Below are positions 57,502-64,000 of a stretch of DNA of 64,000 bases, one piece after another. The notes below the pieces were generated by a model that saw only the letters and a list, made by a program, of their open reading frames with translations, searched no databases and was not told where the DNA came from. Origin of the DNA: Brevibacillus laterosporus (GTDB lineage Bacteria > Bacillota > Bacilli > Brevibacillales > Brevibacillaceae); NCBI RefSeq assembly GCF_030489605.1, contig NZ_JAUKFY010000005.1, positions 186,001 through 250,000 on the forward strand, read 5' to 3'. Positions within the stretch are counted from its first letter, which is position 1. Each line of letters starts with the position of its first letter. Position numbers and translations under genes: made by a program.

Positions 57502-57666
57502 TATTCTTTTCTCCTATTTTTGTGACTTTAAATGGTTACGTTCCATCATAAATTATAGCAATTTGTTTCTCTTGTTCAAATAATCGAAAAATTAGAAGGA
57601 ACTGTTATGTTTTTCGTTTAGCTGGATCAAATAGACATACAAAACGAAAGGGGGAGGCATTTCATT

Positions 57667-58236
57667 GTGTATGAGGATATAAAGCAGGCGGATCAGGATC
57701 TTGCTATGACGAGAGAGGCATACCTGGAATTCCTGATGGCTGAGTACGGAGAGAGAATTATTCAATTGGTGTATCTCATCGTAAAAGACCGTAATATGGC
57801 GGAGGATATCACTCAGGAGGTATTTCTGAAGGCCTTTCGTGGGCTGCATTCATTTCGAGGAGAAAGTAATGTAAAAACGTGGCTGTATCGAATTGCTATT
57901 AACGAAGCAAAAAAATACTTGCGTTCATGGTCTTTTCGGCGAATTTTCTCTACCTTCAAAAAAGAGGATGTTCTTCATAATCAGTACGAACAAACCGAAG
58001 AGCGAGTCGAGGAGACGGTTATTGGCAAACTGACGAAGGCAGAAATGGCAGAGAGAGTTATGTCATTGTCTCCTCAGTACCGGCAGATTATTTTGCTGCA
58101 TTACTATGAGGATTTTACAGTCAAGGAAATAGCACAGGTGCTTGAGATATCTGCAGAGGCAGTACGTACGAAGCTACATCGGGCACGAATGAGCTTTAAG
58201 TCATTGTTAGAAAAGGAGGGATTGGAATGGATGTAG
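57667..58236 (+). CDS. ECF-type RNA polymerase sigma factor
   Basis: 189 residues. Region 2 contains IVKDRNMAEDITQEVFLKAFRGLHSFRGESNVKTWLYRIAINEAKKYLRS, the -10 recognition and melting segment. Region 4 contains LSPQYRQIILLHYYEDFTVKEIAQVLEISAEAVRTKLHRARMSFKSLL, the -35 helix-turn-helix. The two regions alone, without regions 1 and 3, define the extracytoplasmic-function class. Start is GTG 57667 after GGGGGAGG (10-base spacing). The stop overlaps the next gene by 10 bases, the usual coupling of an ECF sigma factor with its anti-sigma factor. Self-regulated transcription is likely, but I could not pick out a convincing ECF promoter in the 165 bases upstream. Confidence 0.93.
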   Translation: MYEDIKQADQDLAMTREAYLEFLMAEYGERIIQLVYLIVKDRNMAEDITQEVFLKAFRGLHSFRGESNVKTWLYRIAINEAKKYLRSWSFRRIFSTFKKEDVLHNQYEQTEERVEETVIGKLTKAEMAERVMSLSPQYRQIILLHYYEDFTVKEIAQVLEISAEAVRTKLHRARMSFKSLLEKEGLEWM

Positions 58237-60404
58237 AAAAAGAGTTTCGTGAATCTGTTCAGACTGTAAGCCGCAATGCAAGTAAGGATGTGCGTTTTAC
58301 CGTAGATTTGGAAAAAAGGATTAAAGAAAAGGCCAGCAAGGATGTGCGAAAACGTCATCGCAGACTTTATGCAGTGGCCACAGCAGTAGCCTGCCTTGCT
58401 TTGGCGATAACCGTATGGAAATTGACACCTTCAGGATTACAGGAGATTTTGAAACAGTCGGCAACTGCTTTGACGGAGAAAAAGACGAATGCCATCATTG
58501 AAAAAGCCCTACAGTCACTTCAAAAAGCAATCCCCGATTTAAGCAGCTATCAGCTTGACATCAAGGAAACAGCGGATAACAGAATTAAGGTTCAGCTACG
58601 AGCAAAGGACGGTAAGCTTGCGAAGGTGGCTATCAACCGGGAAACTGGGAGTGTAGAAGTATTTAAGTGGTTTAATAGAGATACCACTGAGCAAATTCCA
58701 TCCGAAAAGATCGCTAAAGAAAAGGCGGATTTATTTTTGAAATCCCTGCTCGGTAATCATAGTGAAGAATATCAGCAGGTTGCGATAAGTGAGATAAAGC
58801 GACCAAAAAGTGGATACCTGGAGTTGGATGTGAAAGGAATGAATGTCTCCTATCAACAGATGAAAAACGGAGAACCCGTTCCTTTCGCTAAGCTATCAGT
58901 ATGGGTGGATGGTTCCGGGAGAGTTGTTTCCTATGGGGAGCTTAACAAATCAGAGCAAGCGATGCTTATCAAGCTGAAGGAAGCCATTCCTGAGTTAAAT
59001 ACCGAAGCAACTTTGACAAACAAAGAGGTAGAGTCCTCTGGATACCATTTTTCATTAGCGAATGCTGATAAAGAAGGTAATTCACTAATGATCAGTACGG
59101 AGGGGAAAGGTGATTTATTGACAAACTACAATCTGGAAACCCCTCGGAAGCAGGGGGTTGAATGGGCAGAAAAGTCGTTGGCAACCAAAAAAGCGAATCG
59201 GTTTTTGCAGCATATGCTAGGAGACGATTTTAGCAATTATCAAGAGACAGGAACAACTGGCCGAGCTAGTTACATGCGCTTTTACAACGGATTGCCTGTC
59301 CTAGAGGATAATCTTACCGTTGTGGTAGATAAAGGGGGACGTATCATTTATTACTCCAGAGCAACAGGCTTGTACGATCTAGCTAGTTTACCTGATCGGT
59401 CTAAAGCAATTTCTCCGAAAAAAGCTGAAGAAGCATTGACGCAAAATATGAAACTACGTTACATCGAGCGTTCAGTAGTCAAGCGTGATCCAGAAACACA
59501 TCAGGTAATCGAAGAACGCCCGTTGCTTGACTATACTCCAGCCGTTTCACATCTACAAATGGGTAAAATTCGCTCACTCAACTGGTATATAGATGCAGGT
59601 ACTGGAAAAGTAGAGTATGGTCTGGGGAATAATGGAATTGATTATGATCGTCGTACGACACATGAGCCAATCAGACTCAAAGCCTCAAAACCACCGATGA
59701 TCAAAACAAAGGAAGAGGCGGCTCGTCTATTGACAGATCATTTTGGAGTAAAGGTAACTGGCCTTCCATTTAGTGAGAGGGAAGGGGAATCCAGGTTTGG
59801 AGCAAAACAGCATGTATTCCAATGGCAAACAAAAAATGAGAAGCGCCTTGAGGTGGTTGTGAATGCCAAAACAGGTCAGGTGGAGGAAATAAATATACCG
59901 AGAGTTGATGGGAAAATAACCGTTTCCCAACAAGACGCCTTAAAGGAAGCGGTCGCTGCTCTGGAAAAATACGTAGATCCAGGGGTTACCGAGGTACAAA
60001 TTAGCCGAATCCTGGAGCCGCAAGAGGCTAACCCCGTAAATTCAGGTGACTGGCATTTCTCATTCTTTAAGAGTCAGGACGGTGTACCGGTTATCGAACA
60101 ATATCCCGATCAGGCTTATGAAGTATCCGTTGACCCGTCTACAGGTAAGGTTAATGGGTTCGAAAATCTTACACAATGGAAGGGCAATATTGTTCTGCCT
60201 GATAAGAGTCAAGCCGTACCAGTAAAGGAGGCTGTACAGGAATACCTCAAAGTTATGCCGCTGCAATTAGCATATACCCTAAAGGGAGTAGATAGAGAGA
60301 AATTGTCAGAGCCGAAATTAATCTACGTTTCATTAAGTGCGAAAGAGAATGCTGATAAACATATTTATCTGAACGCTATTACAGGAAAAGTAGAAGTGCA
60401 ATAA
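58227..60404 (+). CDS. Probable membrane-anchored anti-sigma protein with YcdB/PepSY-like repeats
   Basis: 725 residues. A short basic/acidic cytoplasmic part (1-48) is followed by one membrane helix (about 49-66, YAVATAVACLALAITVW), then ~650 extracytoplasmic residues. The outer part repeats a YcdB/PepSY-like unit at least four times: an A/K-rich helix such as EKIAKEKADLFLKSLLG, TKKANRFLQHMLG, TKEEAARLLTDHFG or DALKEAVAALEKYV, a central strand pair such as MRFYNGLPV or FFKSQDGVPV, and a turn of the form D-x-(G/S)-T-G-x-V. By position (overlapping the ECF sigma gene) and topology the N-terminus should hold the sigma factor, while the outer repeats may sense an envelope or protease signal. It could instead be only a cotranscribed effector. 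The ATG is inside the sigma gene, after AAAGGAGGG. Confidence 0.82.
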   Translation: MDVEKEFRESVQTVSRNASKDVRFTVDLEKRIKEKASKDVRKRHRRLYAVATAVACLALAITVWKLTPSGLQEILKQSATALTEKKTNAIIEKALQSLQKAIPDLSSYQLDIKETADNRIKVQLRAKDGKLAKVAINRETGSVEVFKWFNRDTTEQIPSEKIAKEKADLFLKSLLGNHSEEYQQVAISEIKRPKSGYLELDVKGMNVSYQQMKNGEPVPFAKLSVWVDGSGRVVSYGELNKSEQAMLIKLKEAIPELNTEATLTNKEVESSGYHFSLANADKEGNSLMISTEGKGDLLTNYNLETPRKQGVEWAEKSLATKKANRFLQHMLGDDFSNYQETGTTGRASYMRFYNGLPVLEDNLTVVVDKGGRIIYYSRATGLYDLASLPDRSKAISPKKAEEALTQNMKLRYIERSVVKRDPETHQVIEERPLLDYTPAVSHLQMGKIRSLNWYIDAGTGKVEYGLGNNGIDYDRRTTHEPIRLKASKPPMIKTKEEAARLLTDHFGVKVTGLPFSEREGESRFGAKQHVFQWQTKNEKRLEVVVNAKTGQVEEINIPRVDGKITVSQQDALKEAVAALEKYVDPGVTEVQISRILEPQEANPVNSGDWHFSFFKSQDGVPVIEQYPDQAYEVSVDPSTGKVNGFENLTQWKGNIVLPDKSQAVPVKEAVQEYLKVMPLQLAYTLKGVDREKLSEPKLIYVSLSAKENADKHIYLNAITGKVEVQ

Positions 60405-60433
60405 ATTCATAGAAAAATGTAGCTGATCACATA

Positions 60434-60525
60434 CAAAAATACACCCGATCCTCTTGTATTGGAAAGCTTAGAAGAGACAAACAGAGCTCCTAAGAACCAA
60501 CGTCAGATAAGCGGGTGTATTTTTG
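60434..60525. terminator. Long-loop inverted repeat, probable bidirectional terminator
   Basis: CAAAAATACACCCG (60434-60447) and CGGGTGTATTTTTG (60512-60525) are a perfect 14-base inverted repeat enclosing 64 bases that contain a weaker inner stem (CTTAG/CTAAG). With T-runs on both strands it can end the sigma/anti-sigma operon and the convergent DUF441 gene. The loop is longer than in the other terminators of the window. Confidence 0.65.
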
Positions 60526-60548
60526 CTTTTTCTTATCATAACTAACCC

Positions 60549-61019
60549 TCACATTGCTTTGCCTATCCAGTCCAATAGTTTCATGAAAAAGGCTGTTATA
60601 CCCGCAGCCATTAAAGGACCTACAGGCACTCCTCTAAAAAATACAATCCCAATAATAGAACCAATCACTAAACCTACAATTAACTGAGGGTCAGCACGTA
60701 GCATATCCAGCCCTTTTCCGTTTAGATGGGTAGCTAATACACCTCCTATCAATGCCATAATCCCGACAACGGTGGTAAACAGTGGAGTTACATCCTTAAG
60801 CGATACCTTTTCACTGGCAAACGGTACGAGAACGGATACGGTTAAAAAGAGAAGGCCCAATTCCAGACCACGTCTCTCCACAGTCGGAAATAGGCGTTCT
60901 AACGAGGTTAATTTTAGAACCAACAATAAGCTAGCTGCGGTAGCAATGATAGGAGAACGACCAATCAGGCCAATAATGATGAGTACTACCAACATAATTT
61001 CACCGCTTGTGACATGCAT
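60549..61019 (-). CDS. DUF441 family membrane protein (YtwI-like)
   Basis: 156 residues with four or five membrane helices. The pattern [35 protein letters not shown]-like and [19 protein letters not shown] corresponds to DUF441/YtwI proteins. Function is unknown. ATG 61019 aligns with the start of YtwI; an alternative ATG at 60995 has a fair GGTGA site but would cut the conserved N-terminus. It lies 38 bases downstream of comB on the same strand, so it is probably transcribed with comA-comB. Confidence 0.85.
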   Translation of the reverse strand: MHVTSGEIMLVVLIIIGLIGRSPIIATAASLLLVLKLTSLERLFPTVERRGLELGLLFLTVSVLVPFASEKVSLKDVTPLFTTVVGIMALIGGVLATHLNGKGLDMLRADPQLIVGLVIGSIIGIVFFRGVPVGPLMAAGITAFFMKLLDWIGKAM

Positions 61020-61057
61020 GCTTCATCGAACCCCTGTCCTGTGTCTTCCTCTCAAAC

Positions 61058-61777
61058 TTATGAGCCAAGCAGGGGGAGTATGCATTTTTCCTTACATACA
61101 GGAACGATTTTATAAAGATTGAGCTGACTAGCCATTTCGATATCTTCCTGATAATGATGCTGCTGCAGACGTTTTCCTGTCTTACTATTCATCATCACTT
61201 GCAAGAGTGAAGGAGCAAATGTCAGATAGGCCGCTCGCATTGCTTCCGCTAAATCACATACCTCGATGGAGGGGAGAAAACGCTTCGCTTCCTCTACTAA
61301 GAAGCCAGCACACAGACCATCCTCTAAAGCAAATTCCATTCGAGTCCCAGAGCAATATAAGGTGATATCGCGTTTTAATTGAAGGGCTTGAGCTATACAA
61401 GCTGTTGCATTTAGAAAAGAAGCGATATACAAATTCTCAGCCTTCTCGGCCTTTTGCATGGCACGGGTACCATTTGTAGTGGTTAACACTAGATGAGGTG
61501 TCTGTTCCCAATTTACCTTTTTCATAGTAATAGGAGAATTATTTTCGTCAAACGAGGTGATTTTTTTGCAGTGGCGTTCCCCAGCTAGAACAGATTCAGA
61601 TGTTCGTAGAGCCAGTGCTTGCCTAATTGTCTCAGTAGCACTAACGACTCGACAACCGTGCGCCAGAGCGCTGACAATTGTGCTAGTGGAGCGGAGTACA
61701 TCAATTACGATGACGGTTCGATGTATAATCTGTTCTACTCGTATTTCTTCAACGGTGGGGACCAGCTCTATTCGCAT
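61058..61777 (-). CDS. comB: 2-phosphosulfolactate phosphatase
   Basis: 239 residues. It is a ComB-family Mg2+-dependent phosphatase that converts phosphosulfolactate to sulfolactate. Family motifs: VIVIDVLRSTSTIVSALAHGC (with the catalytic Asp), LVLTTTNGTRAM, IASFLNATAC and LYCSGTRMEFALEDGLCAG. The ATG, preceded by AGGAGAAG, overlaps the comA end by 10 bases. In archaea the pair serves coenzyme M synthesis; in Bacillus the same enzymes (YitC/YitD) supply 3-sulfolactate, which accumulates in spores. The latter is the likely purpose here. Confidence 0.93.
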   Translation of the reverse strand: MRIELVPTVEEIRVEQIIHRTVIVIDVLRSTSTIVSALAHGCRVVSATETIRQALALRTSESVLAGERHCKKITSFDENNSPITMKKVNWEQTPHLVLTTTNGTRAMQKAEKAENLYIASFLNATACIAQALQLKRDITLYCSGTRMEFALEDGLCAGFLVEEAKRFLPSIEVCDLAEAMRAAYLTFAPSLLQVMMNSKTGKRLQQHHYQEDIEMASQLNLYKIVPVCKEKCILPLLGS

Positions 61778-62589
61778 ACCAATCTTCTCCTGTCTTCTAA
61801 TACCTGATAGGCGGTATCACCACGCAACCCACGTCGCAGAGTTTCGAGAGATAAGAGGTCTGCAGGAGCAATGTTTCCTAGATTAGCGTCAAGCCCGATT
61901 GTCTTTAACAAGCCGATCTGTTGGGGTTTCTGCGGAGCTTCCCAGATTAGCCTAGTTGCTAGCGTAGAGGCTTGTTGTATGACTTGGCGCACGAATTCTG
62001 AATCAATTTCGCCGTGTTTGTTATAAATTCCGACATTGCCGCTTTCACGTGCTTCCACAATGACATAGTCAGCACCAGCATTCACGTCTCCCGCGAGTGT
62101 TGACAGGAGCATTTCCTGATCAGCACGGAAGGTACTCGCCTTTTGACCATATTCTGAAAATACGCGAAAGCCCATTTCTCTAGCCATCGAAATCGCCTCA
62201 TGCCTTTCCTGAGTAGAAATAGGCATACTTCCATCTGAAATTTCTACTGCGTTAAATCCTGCATCGCGAATTCGTTCCAGATATGTCTTAACCCCATCCT
62301 GCGTATAGGCTATTTCAAAAAAGGTTCCACCAGGCATAACCGCAATATCTAGAGAGAGAGCTAATGTTAGCTTTTCTTCTAGCACAGAAAAGGGATAGAG
62401 AACAGAGGTTCCGAAGCCTAGTTTATAAATATCAATGTAGGAGGAAGCAGTGTGTAGCAAGTCTTTCATGGCGTGCAAGCCTAATCCCTTGTCTATTACC
62501 ATGGTAATACCGGTATGACGTGGCTTACATTCTCGGGTACAGGATGGATCTACCCATTGAGTCGGCCAGAACGCAGTCTCATTTTCCAT
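61768..62589 (-). CDS. comA: Phosphosulfolactate synthase
   Basis: 273 residues. It adds sulfite to phosphoenolpyruvate to form (2R)-phosphosulfolactate. The TIM-barrel family motifs are visible: TMVIDKGLGLHAMKDLL, DIYKLGFGTSVLYP, MPGGTFFEIAYTQ, NAVEISDGSMPIS, GFRVFSEYGQK, DYVIVEARESGNVGIYN and LIWEAPQKPQQ. The ATG is preceded by GGAGAGAG. It is the first gene of a comA-comB-DUF441 operon in the block inserted between efp and yqhV. Expression during sporulation would make sense, but I did not find a clear sigma-E promoter. Confidence 0.94.
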   Translation of the reverse strand: MENETAFWPTQWVDPSCTRECKPRHTGITMVIDKGLGLHAMKDLLHTASSYIDIYKLGFGTSVLYPFSVLEEKLTLALSLDIAVMPGGTFFEIAYTQDGVKTYLERIRDAGFNAVEISDGSMPISTQERHEAISMAREMGFRVFSEYGQKASTFRADQEMLLSTLAGDVNAGADYVIVEARESGNVGIYNKHGEIDSEFVRQVIQQASTLATRLIWEAPQKPQQIGLLKTIGLDANLGNIAPADLLSLETLRRGLRGDTAYQVLEDRRRLVCE

Positions 62590-62743
62590 TCGTAAGCTCT
62601 CTCCAATCCATAGGCATTTGTTTTACCATATGCAGTCTGTGTCTACATGGTCGAAGGGGTATAAGCCTATCTATTTTTGATTGCAAAAAGGACATAACAT
62701 CGGACAAGGTGCATAGAGTGGGTAAAAGAAGGGAGAGACGTGC

Positions 62744-63010
62744 ATGTGGGAAAAGGCAATTATTGGGATGGCGTCCCTGCGATTGTTGTCCGGCAGTCTG
62801 GAAATTATTGTAGCTTTGCTGATCCTTAAGGTAAACCAAGTTGAAAAAGCATTGATCTATAATTCCGGTTTAGCGTTGGTTGGTCCCATAATCTTACTTA
62901 CAACGACTACGATTGGAATGGTAGGTATATCTGACAAATTATCACTTACGAAAATACTATGGATTTTTATTGGGGTAACTTGTATTTTGATTGGCGTAAA
63001 AAGTAAATAG
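62744..63010 (+). CDS. yqhV: YqhV-like small membrane protein
   Basis: 88 residues with three predicted membrane helices (about residues 4-28, 34-57 and 66-84) and almost no soluble part. It matches the size and hydrophobic pattern of B. subtilis YqhV, which sits directly before spoIIIAA in that genome. Function is unknown; the link with sporulation is positional. AAGGGAGAG precedes ATG 62744. Confidence 0.85.
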   Translation: MWEKAIIGMASLRLLSGSLEIIVALLILKVNQVEKALIYNSGLALVGPIILLTTTTIGMVGISDKLSLTKILWIFIGVTCILIGVKSK

Positions 63011-63064
63011 TGCATGATGGTTCTGGGGAATACTACCCACTAGCATAAGTGAGGAGGAATTCTT

Positions 63065-63556
63065 ATGGAACATGTGGAACAGCATTTGGCTTATTTACAA
63101 GGATTAATGGAGGGACTGGATCCAGAACTAGCAGGGTTGGAAGAAAAAGCCTTATACAGACTGGTACAGCTTTGTGATGATTTGGTAGCGGAAATGAGAA
63201 CGCTCCATGTACGTGTAGAAGAATGTGAACAATATGTTGAAGCTGTAGACGAGGATTTAACCGATCTGGAGTACCTGTTATACGATGATGATGAATTTTA
63301 CGAAACGGTATACGAAGACTATCAAGAAGCGATGAACTACAGAGAGCGATTCTCTGATTTGGATGACTCGGACGAAGCGTATTATTACGAAGCGCTTCAC
63401 GATACAGACAAGAAAGGGGTCGTTTCACATGTCCACGAATTAGAATGTCCTCAATGCAGAGAGGTTTTAATGGTCAAAGAAGAGGTTGATCCTGAGGGCT
63501 ATCATTCCTATGAAATAACCAATCGCTCTCATCAGGATGTTCATAACCCTTCCTAG
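63065..63556 (+). CDS. Acidic CD1247 N-terminal-domain-like protein
   Basis: 163 residues, strongly acidic. The N-terminal helical part (YLQGLMEGLDPELAGLEEKALYRLVQLCDDLVAEM) resembles the CD1247 N-terminal domain found in spore-formers. It is followed by a Glu/Asp/Tyr-rich linker and a C-terminal piece with a single CPQCREVL knuckle, half of a zinc ribbon. No membrane segment is seen. Function is unknown. The location between yqhV and spoIIIAA suggests a sporulation-related role. GAGGAGGAAT precedes the ATG. Confidence 0.75.
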   Translation: MEHVEQHLAYLQGLMEGLDPELAGLEEKALYRLVQLCDDLVAEMRTLHVRVEECEQYVEAVDEDLTDLEYLLYDDDEFYETVYEDYQEAMNYRERFSDLDDSDEAYYYEALHDTDKKGVVSHVHELECPQCREVLMVKEEVDPEGYHSYEITNRSHQDVHNPS

Positions 63557-63628
63557 CTCATTTTACACGCATAAGATCAGGCCACTCTAGTAACGGAAAA
63601 AGTTGTGCTAGTTTTCCTTGGCTTGATA

Positions 63629-63659
63629 GTCATAAATGTTGTCCCTTCCTGCATAGGAT
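63629..63659 (+). promoter_or_regulatory. Sigma-E-type promoter of the spoIIIA operon
   Basis: GTCATAAA (-35) and CATAGGAT (-10) with a 15-base spacer match the mother-cell sigma-E consensus (about GTCATATT / CATACAAT). They end 33 bases before the spoIIIAA start. The B. subtilis spoIIIA operon is sigma-E dependent, which supports the reading. Confidence 0.7.
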
Positions 63660-63692
63660 GAGATAAGTCTGAGTGGACAAAGGGGAGACTTT

Positions 63693-64000
63693 ATGAAACA
63701 TATCTTGTCTTTGTTGCCGACAGAGATTCGCGCCGTGATAGCCGCTCTGCCTGTAAAAGTGCAAGAACATGTAGAAGAGATTCGACTACGGCAAAACTTA
63801 CCAATTGAAATTCGTTACGGACATCAAGCTAGTTATGTAACACCTACAGGTCAGCTAACAGCCAATTTTCGCCAAGGGTGGATGTTTCGTGAGGATTCCA
63901 GCGTGAAATTGCTTAATCAGATTAGTCAGCACTCGCTTTATGCGCTGGAGGAAGAATTAAGACGGGGCTACATTACGGTTGTCGGAGGACATCGTATCGG
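63693..64000 (+). CDS. spoIIIAA: Stage III sporulation protein AA, N-terminal fragment
   Basis: The first 102 codons are present and the frame runs off the window. MKHILSLLPTEIRAVIAAL, EHVEEIRLRQNLPIEIRY and the stretch SLYALEEELRRGYITVVGGHRIG are characteristic of SpoIIIAA. It is the secretion-type ATPase of the SpoIIIA-SpoIIQ feeding-tube channel, expressed in the mother cell. The Walker motifs lie beyond the window end. AAAGGGGAG precedes the ATG. The gene should head spoIIIAA-AH. Confidence 0.95.
   Translation, partial: MKHILSLLPTEIRAVIAALPVKVQEHVEEIRLRQNLPIEIRYGHQASYVTPTGQLTANFRQGWMFREDSSVKLLNQISQHSLYALEEELRRGYITVVGGHRI

Overview
The window looks like a chromosomal stretch from an endospore-forming Firmicute of the Brevibacillus type; I favour the B. 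laterosporus group. The reasons are low-to-moderate GC, strong Shine-Dalgarno sites, GTG and TTG starts, spore genes (a germinant-receptor operon and spoIIIAA with a sigma-E-like promoter), and a gene order mntR-yqhO-yqhP-yqhQ-yqhR-aroQ-pepP-efp ... yqhV-spoIIIAA that matches the Bacillus subtilis yqh region. The species call is an inference. I saw no tRNA, rRNA, CRISPR array or insertion sequence.

Layout. 1-0.4 kb: 3' end of a copper-exporting P-type ATPase. 0.8-6.7 kb: complete cydABCD operon (cytochrome bd oxidase and its CydDC assembly transporter) behind a TGTGA-N6-TCACA palindrome. 6.8-10.5 kb, minus strand: overlapping GerB-, GerA- and GerC-family germinant-receptor genes. 10.6-12.1 kb: a zinc/cation efflux CDF transporter and a cysteine-rich copper-storage protein, divergent around a perfect inverted repeat of the ArsR/SmtB operator kind. 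12.3-14.0 kb: a BceRS-type two-component system without a BceAB transporter beside it.

14.3-44.6 kb is the main feature: four co-directional NRPS genes encoding eight modules. The first C domain is a lipoinitiation (starter) domain closely resembling that of surfactin synthetase SrfAA. My reading of the specificity codes gives Gln, Ile-type, D-(Val/Ile), unassigned (Tyr-like code), Gln/Glu, D-Leu, Ile-type, Thr, with a C-terminal thioesterase. The L-L-D-L-L-D-L-L layout is that of surfactin/lichenysin plus one extra module ending in Thr. The predicted product is therefore an eight-residue acylated, probably cyclic, lipopeptide. Two C-domain halves lacking HHxxxDG sit directly before A domains 3 and 8; the second forms the N-terminus of the last synthetase, so module 8 is split over two proteins. 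No PPTase, MbtH, type II thioesterase or exporter is seen in the window.

44.8-49.0 kb: an alpha/beta hydrolase facing the NRPS genes, then deoR-pdp-deoC (deoxyribonucleoside catabolism, without nupC). 49.2-51.5 kb: a YkvI-like membrane protein, an NADPH-dependent FMN reductase and MntR. 51.7-56.8 kb: yqhO, yqhP, yqhQ, yqhR, aroQ, pepP, efp. 56.9-62.6 kb is a block between efp and yqhV that the B. subtilis order lacks: a DUF1349 protein, an ECF sigma factor overlapping a large membrane-anchored probable anti-sigma protein with YcdB/PepSY-like repeats, a DUF441 protein, and ComB/ComA (sulfolactate synthesis). 62.7 kb to the end: yqhV, a CD1247-N-like acidic protein, and the first 102 codons of spoIIIAA.
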